DNA of 64,000 bases, taken from contig CM067082.1 in the NCBI GenBank assembly GCA_034008185.1, positions 100,187,311 to 100,251,310 on the forward strand, written 5' to 3'. Made by a program: the position numbers and the translations under genes. This document shows, piece after piece, positions 12,376 through 24,623 of this stretch. Position 1 is the stretch's first letter. Each line of letters starts with the position of its first letter. The DNA is from Gorsachius magnificus (Eukaryota > Chordata > Aves > Pelecaniformes > Ardeidae). The notes beneath the pieces were generated by a model. The model was not told the DNA's origin. It worked only from the letters and a program-made list of their open reading frames with translations, and made no database searches.

Positions 12376-13929
12376 CTTTGGAAGTGAAACCTGCCTAAAA
12401 TTTATCCTTTGCTGAAAGTCTACATATATTTAAAAGCATGCCCTGAGTCTGGTTTTGGCCTGTGTTTGTTGGGTATGTTGTAATGACAGGTCCTACAGAG
12501 TAGAATATGAGTCAATTCCAGAAAAAGGAAACATCAAAAATTCAGTAAGCAAGTGTTTTCTCACCATATCTTAGAATATAATCACACTGGCTTTTCAAAT
12601 ATTTGAACAGTTCCAGTTAATAAATGCTAGAGAAATCTTACTTTCCCCCTCACTTTCTACACATTTCTTGAGCTAGGAAGCACCAGTAAAACTGTTATTG
12701 CAGGGCACATTATCACATAGCATATTCATGCAACAAAAGCTTTGAAAATTAAATAATTCGTGGCAATACTTAATTTCTTCTTATCTGTTTTAATCTATAT
12801 TTGTGTAATACTGCAGCCGTGTGACACTGCAATTCATTTCACTTTATTTAAGTGGAAACTGCACTCTAAGATTTATAACGCATCCCTGTTGAAGAAGGTC
12901 CTGTGAATTCTTGGCACCATAGGTTGTTACAAACACAGACAAAAGGCATTCTAAATTCTGTTGTGCTTTAATTTAGTTGAATGCTGAAATAAGTGATGAC
13001 TTAGTAGCCATATGTATCTGTTAATCATGTGATACCCTATAGTGCAGTACAGATGGCTAGTATTTTGTAAAAAATGTATTGTAAAGCCTCAAGTCCTGAT
13101 AGCAGGTTTTTTTCCCTGTTATCATATGGTACAGGACTATATAGACCATACATATTTGGTCCTGAACTTAAAGTACCATCTAAAGCCTACAGCAGAGTCT
13201 GCAGTATGAGAGAATTAATTCAATTTCTCTGTAAAAACTATGACATGGTTACAGGGTTCCAACATGTTTCAGAGCCTTTTGCAATACCACTGTCACAAAC
13301 TATTGTGCCAAATTCCCTCACAGATACACCCATAACACCAAAATGTTTTCAGAGGAATTGCCCGTGTGTAAATGAGAAAGTAATTTGGCTTGATGTGTTG
13401 CTTCCAACTGAAGAACACAGAGGCAAAGGGCTCTTTCCCTTCTCCTTTTGAATCTTAAGGTTAATACTCTAATTATCTTCAATTATGATTGAAACAGCAA
13501 AGCTACCTGGAGGAAAACAAATTATAAGCTCTCATTCTGTCTGTCTCAACTGCTAAAAAGAAAGAGAAAGAGCAAAAGAGCAATTGGTAGTCTGTTTTGT
13601 AGAGAAATGGTGAAAAATAGGGACAAACAGTGGAATTTAGACATTAACCTAGAGGTGTTGTATACACTTTATGCATTCTATATTGCTCTCAGTAAGTTTG
13701 ACAGCTCCAGTATCGCTAATTTCTAATTATTATACATTTTTTGTATTATGACAGTGCTAAAAAAACACAGCTTACATCCAAGTGTTGCAAATTTCCCTTT
13801 CCTTGATAGCAGATCAATTTATGGGGGAAGTGACACACCCAGTATTTCCCTGAACACTTTTTGTTTGTCAAGCTGTTACATTAAATAGAATCAAGCTCAT
13901 TTTGAGCCAATGACTCATTCATTCCCACA
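12376..13929. other. Unique AT-rich non-coding DNA
   Basis: No supported gene. The longest frame, 13074-13451 on the plus strand (125 codons), is not recognisable and lacks any domain motif. No repeats were recognised. Confidence 0.5.
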
Positions 13930-14055
13930 TTCACTTCTGTTTCACCAACCTCATCATAAAAAATTTCTTCCGTATATCTAGTCTAAATCTACCCTCTTTT
14001 AGTTTAAAACCATTACCCCTTGTCCTATCATTACAGCCCCTAGTAATATCATATA
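13930..14055 (-). mobile_element. CR1 LINE fragment (3' part of ORF2)
   Basis: Phrases such as AAAAAATTTCTTCCGTATATC, CTAGTCTAAATCTACCCTC and CATTACCCCTTGTCCTATC are the reverse complement of the CR1 region coding for the end of the reverse transcriptase protein. The fragment is short and decayed, with no intact end, so it is an old insertion. Confidence 0.82.
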
Positions 14056-17000
14056 CTCTGAAGTGCATGTTTGTCCTAGAACACCAATAGTTTCTAGGCA
14101 ACAGTTTGGAAAGTCCCTCAGAGGATCTTTTGTAGGTTTTGCTTACAGCAGATGCTATGCACTTAGATGTGGTCCAAGTCTACAACCCATTGCTGGTGAT
14201 AGTGAGAGCTAATGGTCTTATACAGCCCCAGCAAACTCTTTATGTTCTGCATTTATTAGTTCTTGCAGATTCAGTAGGACTTCAAGTCTCCAGAGTTTGT
14301 CAGTCTTTGGGAAACTTTAGCATACTACCTTCTTGCTACATCTTTTCCCTCTCTTCAGCCCACTGTTTTCTGGCAACAGTTTCTCCATCCAAACCTTTAG
14401 ACACCGGTAGACACCATTGATATAGAAGGGCTTTTTTGAAGTAATCCCATTCTACTTCACTTAGGGAGGGACAGCTGTGAGCTACACACACAGCTATGGG
14501 GTAATTTCTGCCTTCTGTTCCTGGTAGGACATGCAATCATTTGTGCTTGCAGGAGGAAATGCTTCACAAAAAACTAGTACTGATTTACCCTCACACAAAA
14601 GATTAGCAAAAATCACATCTAGCCCCTCAGGTCTTCAGGTGCAAATCCCTTATGACTGCTTTCACAAAGTATTTTATTCCAAATTATTGCTTCTGTACAT
14701 ACAGTACATTGTCAGATTGCTAGTTTCACCCAGATTAAATTTACAATTGACAACTGTACCTACATATTAAGCAAAAGTAAAGATCAGGCTTCTAGTCACA
14801 AATGTGCATAGAAGAGTATGAATAAAAGTTGCTACTCCTAAATTCAATCTATTCCATTGACTTCATTGTCTGACAATTACCATTTTCTTCAGCATATTCC
14901 TACTCCTAGTGCTGTGGAACAGTTTCTTAGAGAGTTTCTGCTTTTCAGTAAACAGAAAATTTATTTAGGCAAGTCTATGACAGAAAACTATTAACCCTCC
15001 ATTTTTTTACTGGGAGAACCTGTGTCCTAACAGGTCATGTCACAAGTTACTTGAGGTCTAAAATATCATACTTTTATAACTTGAAGAAAGATGGGCTATT
15101 TGTAACTTCAGAAGAATTATAAACCAACAGACTTTTGACCAAAGTCTCTTCTCTAGACTCACACTGAAAAGACTAATGTTTGCTTTCCTGCTGGAAGCTC
15201 TTTGTATTTGCTAGTGGGTCAACATGCATAGCAAAAAGTTGTTCTTTTATAGGCAGGCAATTTTCCTCATTAAGCTATCTTGTAAGATGCAATCACATCC
15301 ATTAGTCTTGTCTAGCCCAGGCGTCTCTTCTTTGGAAACAAAATTGGAGTACCAGTAAGACGGGACAGGAGATTGCCACATACTCATACTGCAAACTGCA
15401 GCTGGCCTGCCCCAAAAAGGAGAACTCCTAGGGTTATAGAGTTCATGTGATCAGGCTTTGTCGGCTATGAGGTACCTTTCTACCTAGAACATAAATGTGC
15501 GGTTTTAGCCTTCTTAATATTTTCTTTCTCAACAAGTCCTGAAATTATTCATGATCTAACTTATAAAACACACAGCACTTTGGTAAAGTCAAGGCTTTTT
15601 ATCTTTTCTCAAATGGAATAACTAGACACCAAGCTATTATGCCAGTTAAGGGCTGTTTTAAGGAACCTGACTAAACTCACAGCTAGAGCAGAGCTGTGAA
15701 GCTCTTTCTGATTTGCATTCATAATAATAACACACTTTGCCAAAGATCTGGATGATTAGCTATTCCTGCAAGATGTCTAGGAGAGAGTGAAGGAACTGGG
15801 AGACAGATCTGGAAGTGTTTTCTTTACTACTTAGAAGCTCCGAGTGATAGAGGAACACTCCAACTTGCGAGTCTGAGAAAACTTGATGTGAGAAAAATAA
15901 GATCTTTTCATTTCTTGAGTTCAGTGACTCAGAACAGGCAGAAGTGAACTGATGGAGATAAAGAAATCTTTTACTAAAGGAAATATCAAAGTGTTTTTTC
16001 TGTTCTCTGATGAATTGAGAGTTCATTATTTAAAAAAATCATGTATTTTCTGAGATGAGAACTATGCTAGGAAAAGAAAAAGATAAAGAGGGGACAATTT
16101 CTCTCACAAAAAAAAAAGACAAAGCATATAACTGAGGAAAACAATGAAATCTTATTCACACAGAAGCCAAAAAACCCCACAAAACCTTCTCAGCTACTTT
16201 TATTTGTGATAAACTACAAAACATTAAAATTAAATAGTGACGGGTTCCAGAACTAAACAAAAACTTCTTAATGATAATAATGCTGTAAAACAGCAGGAAG
16301 GAAAAGATACTGCCACACAGATACAGTACTGTTTCCTCCTTCCAGTGCTCTTTAATCTGGAGGAAAACTTTATCATTTGTTTTACATAACAATTTTCAAA
16401 TATGATCTTTCACTTCTTATAATTGCAATATCATTACATATGGGGGTCTTATTTCCTACCTTGACATCAGTGCAACTCAGAAGTAACTCCAGTCAATTGA
16501 ATTACACTACCATAAACTCAGCTTGAGATCAGAATCCAGCCTTATTTCATTAGGCAGATATTATAACACTTAATATGTTAAGGAGTTTATTAAAAGCAGA
16601 ATGTGGAAAACATAAGCATATAAAATGTTTCATACACTTGAAAGGTTTGTCTTAATCCCCATGATAATTTTCAATATTCCCATTAGAATTCATTTTTCAA
16701 TACCAAAACTACACACCATACTGTGAAAATAGACCTACTATCTCAATACTTCTTGCTTTTAAATAAGCCAATAAAAGTGGATAATTAATAACTCTCAAAC
16801 AAACTTAGAAAACTGGTGACTCAACTGTCATGTGTTTGAGTTTACATTGCAAGAGACTGTATGATTAAAAGCACAGGAAATTCTATCACTGACACCAATA
16901 ATCAGGCTTACTATCTTACGGTGAGTTTACTTGTAACACTGGCAATTATTTGTTTGGGTTCTTTTTTGTTTATATTCATGTATTGAGTGCAAAATGCCTC

Positions 17001-20000
17001 TACATACAGAGATGGAAAAAGGCTCAGCATCCTCCTCTACTCCCCCTTTATGTTCACGGGCTCTTGCTGTCTTGCAGACTAAGTATCAACCAAATTGAAG
17101 GTCAGAATTACTGTATTTGCACAGACAGTGATCTTCAAACTTCAGACTACCAAAACTGTTCAAAAGACAGAAAAGAGGCTTAGCTATAAAGAACCTGAAT
17201 TAACCACTGCCTGAAACTCCTTATTCTGTTTCAGAAATCCATAGCCTTATATGCACCAAAGCTACTTCCCATGTGTTTTGTCTTGTTCTCTGTCATTGTA
17301 ACTACTAGACATGAGGTGTCTCTGACTTGGGAGGCAGACGCATCTAAGTTGGTGGACTTAAGTAGCACTAAAGTCCTTGATTCTCAGCCATAAAGTTCTT
17401 GGGCTTCTCCAGCAGCAGGTTCTTAAACCCCTGCCTTTATACATGCTCTCTCTTATAAGCACTTGCTGCTTAGTTGAAACCTATGGGGTAGCAATATCTA
17501 TCCTAGGTCATCAGTGTCGAAATTACTTTGATGCAGCATGCTTCCATCTGGAATGTTTTCTGTATGCATGCATCCCTGAAGGGAACAAAAGGGACTAAAA
17601 AGAACCCTGTAACTCTGCATCTACTTTGTTTATTGTTAGTAGAATCTTTAGCCTTGAAGCAGAGCCCAGACTCTACAACTTCATGCAATTGCTGTGGGAC
17701 CTAGAGTTAGGAGACAATTTTCAATATAATAGAGCTTGCACCAGTAAAAAATGGGAGACTTGCATCTATAAATATTTTTCATTTTTAGTATGGAGTAAAA
17801 AGCATATAACTGTGCATGGCTATGATGTTACAGGTATCAAAGTGAGTTTATAGGCAAAAAAAAGCAAGGACTCCAAATATAGTAGCATAAAGGGCAACTG
17901 TAATAAAGTAAAACACCAAAATTTCAGCCATAGCTCTTGAAATGGCTTTCAAAGTTCTAGCTGCAGTTTCACAAGGTCATTAGAGGAGAGAAAAAATGCA
18001 GAAAGGCAGATTGGGGACTATGTGGCAAGAACATGACATTAAAGAATTCTGCCTACAATATAGCTTTCAATGTATACAAGAGGAATCTAAACCCAGACCC
18101 TCAGATACAGTGTCTGCAGAAGAGAAGGCCAGGACAAAAGATATAAAACAGTGATGAGATAAGAATTAGTTACTGAAGGAACCATTTGACTTTGCTAGCA
18201 TTTCTATCACATATGGTACTTGTGGAAAGAAGTTATCAAAAATAATTTCCCCCACATGGGTAATTATTTTTTTCATTTACTTATTGTTAGGACCAGAGAG
18301 AAATGTTATTCCTTTTTGATGTACCTCTGACTTGACTGAACAGTATAAAATAATATATCAAGCCTTTCAGGTACTGTGGGGTCAATTTTAAGTGCATTTA
18401 AAGTTCTGTGAACAAAATGACAGTTCAAAAAGGCCTCCATATGAAACATCCTGCATGAAGTAGCAGGCTAGTGAAAATGTCTTTTTCCCCTTTACTCTTC
18501 CTCTCCTGCAAGTACAGTAACTCTCTTTAGAATACTGCAGGGCAAGCAGCAAAGTTTGAAAATCAGAGGTAAGTTGCATACAATTTCTTAATTCACAGTT
18601 CTTAATTCATCAGCTATTCTCTATTTATTATCCATCCTGATGGGTGAGAAAGGTGATTTTTTTTTTGCTGCAATCAGTATATCTATTTATACCATAGTAT
18701 GTTAATGACCCTATTTACTTAAAAAGTAAAATAATCTTTAACTTTTACGGGGGAAAAACAAAGGAAACTGTTCCCTTGGATGCTTAAATATGTAGTTATC
18801 TCTCTATAAAAAAGTGAACTGATGTTCAGAAATCTGAATTTCAGGTCAACCAACACTTTGATTAAGGGGCAGCCATTAAAAAGCACACAGCACAGGCTAA
18901 TGAATGGTCCTGTCACAAAGGAAAATACTTGCCTGTCGTGTGAACAGAGATGATACCTCATGCACTGAGTAAAAGAAGAGTTGTGAGGTCTGGAATCCTG
19001 TTAGCTGAACATGCTTGGTGCTTCTGCCCATCGATGAACACTGCATGTACACATCCTGTCATTTGAGCATCTATGGCAGTGTTATTTGTGAAAGACAAAA
19101 CATCTGTATATTGTAAACTTTCTTAGAGCTTCACAGGGGCTCTTAATAAATTTGCTCCTTGTATAATATCCAAAGTAGAAGTAAGTCACAAGTAGAGAAT
19201 TATCACAGTTCCTGGTTGCACCAAACACAAGGAACAACAAAAAAGGGAGAGAAAAAGAGAAGATTTTCCCATAATATTATTAATCATTTAGTAATTTAAC
19301 ATATCAGATGACAAACTAGCTGCATATGTGTCAAAAGGAGTGAATTTGGTAGACAAGAAAAATGAATAATACATCTTTATAATGACATTAAGTATCCCTA
19401 CCCCCTGCTGTATGCCCTTATGCTTCCTAGTGATAATTGTCCTTTTTCAAGATGCAGCTTAAGATGTGTGCTGCAACACACTCCACTGGGCTTCTGGAGT
19501 ACACATCGTTCCCCCATTTTATTTTATTTTTTTAAGTTCTTGATAACACATTGTTGTGTTTCCAGACTGTGTCTGTATTTTTTCAAACAAACACTGAATA
19601 AGTCACTGCAATTGGCATGACAAGCTTTTGAAGGAGAAGCCATCATGTTTCCTATTCCAGAGAAAATAAACCAGTAAATTCCATCTTTGTCTACCAAGAC
19701 TCTATTAGGCTGACTGTTACAATGAAGTTGTTGGTTTAGGGGGGTTTCTTTTTTATTTTTTTTTCTGCTGCATTAATGCATAAAGACCTTCATCTGCAAG
19801 CTATTCTGTATAAGTTCAAGAGAACAGTTTGGAAGACAGCCTAAGCTACAGAGTTTGAACATAACTTACCTAACACAGACAGATACTTCTGTATCGCATC
19901 TGCAATCCAGTCACTTGCACAAAGAAGACACTTCTGTGAAAACATAGGCCATAATGCAGAGAAATATTATTAGGCAGATAGGTACCAGAAATAAATAGTC

Positions 20001-23000
20001 AGTTTATATTGCTTCTCTTTACATAGCAAACTGTTAACAAACAGGTTCTCATTTCTTGATGTCTACAAACTTTAAGAGAGATGATTTTCTGACAGTTTTC
20101 TTCTCACTTCATAAGGTTTCTTTCCAAATCTTCATGCCTGGAACTGAAAATTTAAAGCAGTCTGTTCTCCTGATCCTTTCTTCTGTCTCTTCCAATTGAA
20201 CTGCTGTCTAAGATGGCCAGTTCCAAAATGGATACTCACAGATGTGAACATGAAGATCAAGCTATAAAAATACAGGAGTGCTGCCTCCGCTTGTTTTGCA
20301 AGACTCCCCCTTCTCACCCTGCACTACCAGAAAGATAAAGACTTATCACATGGAACAAAGCAGGGATACAAACACCGGTGAAGGTGAGGAGGGTTACGGT
20401 AATTTCTGGAAAAGGGTTAAAAATGACAGAGACATGAGAGTGAGTCCTGGGAGGAATGAGATAATAGAAATATAATAAAATCTGATAAGAATATCCCTGA
20501 GGGCAGATTTTCAGATCACATTTTTCAGGCACTGAAGAAGCAGATAGTCATTCAAAACTTTCTTCCATATTACACTGTAGAAAGCCAGTAATTCCCTCAG
20601 GAAGAAAGTGATATTTGTCAGAGATAACAGTACCAGCACAGGCTACTTATTTATACAATTCCATGGACATCAAGAAAGGCTTGAACTTTCAGGAGACTTG
20701 ATGAACTAGAGTTCACTTCACACTGAAGTTCAGAGCTATCCCCCAGTTGTATTTTCTACTGCTTAGCCAGACCTTCATGTCAAATTTTTAGGATGATTAA
20801 ATCAAGATCAGGCACACCTTCTCAAGCTTTATTTTTCATCCTTAAAGATTCCTATTCCCATGCTTATTCTGTTGTCATCCATTTTTTCTCTGTCTTCAGC
20901 AGTGACTTTGGTCCCAAAAGTTCTAGACTTTTTTCAGAATACACATGAGAGAGTTTTATTCAAGCCAGGGAAAATTATAAGTGGCTTTGAGAATAAAAGA
21001 TATGGAGAAGAAAACACCTCACATGGTATAAATCTTAGCTCAGCATGATATATTTCCTAGTTCTACAGAAATCTGGACACTCTAGAAGCTGGGGGATACA
21101 GTAGAAAAAGAAGGAGGAGTTACCTAAAGATAACCAAATAATAAGCAAGTGAATGTTTTCTAATAATCACTATTTTCTAATTGAAATTTCAGTGTGATTT
21201 CTGTCTGTACCTCCTATGGGCTTAGATTTCACAAGGGGTTATAGCCTGTTCTCTGTGTAGGTTTCACAAGGGGTTGTAGCCTGTTCTCTGTGTAGGTTTC
21301 GCTTGAGAGCAATTTGAGCCTGCAGCTGGCTTTTCATACACAACCAGGGAGGAAGAATCTTTGAAGCTCAGTAGTACAAATGTTATAATACACTGATTCA
21401 TCAGAATCCTACAGCAATTTCTCAATCCGTTCCTTATGGGACCAGCCAATGTCCTTCTCTCTTGTTGTTGCTCTCTTTGTCATAGTTCTAGACATACTCA
21501 AAGCTCTGATGGAAATGCTTTGAGATACTCAAACCTCCTCCTTCTAAACCCAAATAAAATGAACACTCACCTATTCTATACTGCATTTTAACACTAATAT
21601 TCTGGCCTCACATCCCACTTAGAAAAATATATTTAAGCCTGTCAGTCCATGTGCCAGAGAAACTAAAAAAACCTTAGAGATCATGACACCATCCAGCCAA
21701 TACTTGGCAAAGTAACAAATATTGTCAGAACTCTGGAGCTTTCTTAAACTTACTCTTTTTGTCAGTCATATTACCTGCATTTCATACAAAATAACAAAAT
21801 CATAAACATCTGCTCATGCTATATAAAGAATATAACACATTTCCCGATCACTTCTTTGGAGATCAAACATTTACTTTTTGAACTTTTCTTTCTTCTTTCT
21901 CTCCTTTTATTATTTTGCCAACACGCATCTCTATACATACAGAACAGTGCTCAGATTTTCTCTGCTCACTTCTGAGTCCCTCTGGGAAATCAGACCTGGT
22001 TTCACTACTTCCTCAATGCTGTTCTGATCTCAGTGCTGGCTTCACAGTACTGATCTTTGTGCTGACAAGTTGATGTCATGGCACAGAGCTCAGCTACTCT
22101 CTCAGCTCTCTCCTTTCTCACAAGCTCAGGCTTACTTAACTCTCTCACTATTAGTAACTTGCTTTTTCCTAAATTCTCAGATAACTATTCATTTCTTCAC
22201 GTTTCAGTTCCTTCAGTAGGTCTCATAGTGATTTTGCAGCTATGGATTTTTCCCCAGTAGGGTGACATAACAGCACAGAACAGAAATGCTTTCTTTTGCT
22301 TTCCATTATATCTGTAACCAATAGCTTAGTTAAGTTTTGAACATCCATAGAGAATTAGTCTTCCCTGACTTTCATTCTTACGTGGTCAAGGCATTGATTG
22401 TCACCTGTTTGTGAAATAGCACTGGCTATACAGTTCACCAGTTAGACATTAATATTTAGGCTCAGTATTTAAAAAAAGCAGTTCATGTTGCTGGTTTCAG
22501 ATATTGTCACCTAGACATGCCAATCTAGAACTGTATCTTCCTTTCATTAAAATAAAATATATTATAAATTACTCTGTATAACTTTGTAAGAGTCTACTGG
22601 CATAAAATTAATGAGTTCATAATGCATTTAAATGCATTTAAATAATAAAATAAAATTTAGTATGTAGGAGTTTTTTCCTCTTCTGTGCAATGTAGCAAAC
22701 CCAAAATCTCTCCCATGGATGTTGATTGGATGAACCACAGAATTGCAAACACCAATTTTAGCCGTTGTGGGTGAAATCTCATTTTTAAAAATGGGAATAT
22801 ACTGCTGGCTTTCTTAATAAATAAGGAGTCATAATTTTTTGGCAGCTGTAGCAATGCACAGTATAGCTATAAAGTGATAAGGCAATTTAGCCTAGATTTT
22901 TCAAAGATGGGATTAACACGTGCCCTCCCCTTGGACACTGCTCACTACCATTTGAGTCTGCTAGCTAGTTTATATGTATTAGCAGATGATCCTTGGAAGG

Positions 23001-24298
23001 AATGCAAATGAGCCTCATTAACTCCAAGAGACTGATGCTCTGGGCTGGGTGTTTAAGTGTCACAGAAACATTAAAAGCGAGGTTGTTTATTGTTGTTAAT
23101 TAGGTGAGGAGTTGCAGCAAGTCACTGTTGATGGAGTTATCTCTAAACAGGATTGAAATGAGCCACATTTTATATCCTCTTCTTTGTATCATTGGTGAGA
23201 CAGTCTTCCAGAGTCACTACTTTCTGCTTTACTACAAGAACTACTGCAGATGTTTTAAGATTATATTCAAGCATTTGCAGTCTTTTGTTTTTCCAAACAC
23301 TACTTTGAGCCACAAATTTCTTAGTGAGACTATGAAAGAATAGATGGTGTATAGGCGCTGGTTGGTTAGAATATCACTAAGGAACAATGTTATCTTCAAT
23401 TTGTATACTATTTTCTATATAAATCCTTTGAAATATAACCTCCTTCACCCATGTGGTAAAACTCTGGAAATCTTTTCTTTGTTAAATTCTAGTTTTCCTA
23501 TGTTTTAGAGAAGGAAAATGAAAGCTAGTAGGTCAGTACTGGTTCAAGGTATAAGCTTTTAAAAAAAAATATTTTGCACTTGCTGTGTAGTAACCAGCTG
23601 GGTGTCTATAGCCATATTCTTCAAGATGCTGGAAATATTGGTCACTCCCTAGGCTGGAACAGCAAGAATTTTGTCAGCAGTTTTAAGAATTGTTGGCTCT
23701 GACCTGGACAGGGTCTTCATGCAGGCATCGCAACTGAGAGTAACAAATTCATCTTTTCTAGCTCTCACTGCCACTGTTGCTGACACCTTAAAAATTTAAA
23801 AAAGGAACCACTTATACTGAATGCAGATGATGTGAGTAAGAAAAATGGAGTGAAACAAGTAATTGGGAAGAGGTGCCAGTTACGGGGAACCAAAGAATAC
23901 ATCTACCTGGACTGGGAAAACAATGGAAAGCAGCAAGTGGCTAAGTGCCTTGAAGTGTGTCACCAGACAAGAAGCTGAAGGAAAGGCTGGGAAAGAAGAA
24001 TGAGACTCAGAGATGATGTAGGAATAGGGGACAGACATGATGATGGAAAAAGTGAGCAAAGAGAGTTGTTTAAATGATGTGACACCAATCTGATTTTACC
24101 TTAAGGCAGTGTATAGGGCTTTGAATCACAGTTTAGGTCATAGAGGACCTAACTTGAAGTCCCAAGCTTTCTGTAGCTTAATGGTCTTTCAATTTCTGCT
24201 CTAAAGAGAGTCCTGATGCTCCAACTGCTTTACACTCAAACTGCTTGGATGTACAGACACACCTGAGCAGCAAGTGAGACCTGGGATGTCAGGCAGAA
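14056..24298. other. Unique AT-rich non-coding DNA
   Basis: About 10 kb in which I see no supported exon, RNA gene or clear transposon. It contains the 35-bp tandem duplication at 21227-21296 and several A- or T-homopolymers (for example 16109-16117 and 18658-18667). A patch at 22920-23110 carries an octamer-like ATGCAAAT (about 23002) and TTAATTAG, and is raised as a possible regulatory element. Open frames of 60-93 codons here show no recognisable motif. Confidence 0.5.
21227..21296. repeat. 35-bp tandem duplication (two units)
   Basis: The unit begins TTTCACAAGGGGTT and ends CTCTGTGTAGG. The two copies differ at one base (A versus G after GGGGTT), and a third partial start TTTC follows. 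The near-identity suggests a recent slippage or duplication event. Confidence 0.93.
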
Positions 24299-24623
24299 GA
24301 CATCTTAAGTTGGAAGGGACCCACAAAAATAATCGAGTCCAACTCCCTGCTCCGTGCAGGACTACCTAAAACTAAATCATATGACTAAGAGCATCATCCA
24401 GACACTTTTTGAACTCTCACAGGCTTGGTGCCATGACCACTTCCCTGGGGAGCTTGTTGCAGTGGCCAACCAACCTTTCTGTGAAGAACCTTTTCACAGT
24501 GTCCAGTCTGAACTTCCCCTCATGCAGCTTCATTCCACTTCCATGTCCTATCACTCGTCACCAAAGAGAGGAAATCAGCACCTCCCCCTCCACTGCCTCC
24601 CTTGAGAAAGTTGTAATCTGACA
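24299..24623 (-). mobile_element. CR1 LINE 3' end, GAGTCCAACTCC subfamily
   Basis: The plus strand reads AAGTTGGAAGGGACCCACAA, then ATCGAGTCCAACTCC, GACACTTTTTGAACTCTCACAGG and GACCACTTCCCTGGGGAGC. This is the reverse complement of the CR1 3' untranslated region and the end of ORF2. The subfamily differs from the GATGATCTTAAAGG and GATGATCTCCAGAG types elsewhere in the window. The terminal microsatellite is lost, and the copy is 5' truncated at about 325 bases, as is usual for CR1. Confidence 0.9.

Noticed and set aside
13074..13451. 125-codon plus-strand open frame, possible exon or pseudogene
   Set aside because: No family, motif or flanking exon structure could be recognised; a frame of this size is expected somewhere in 64 kb.
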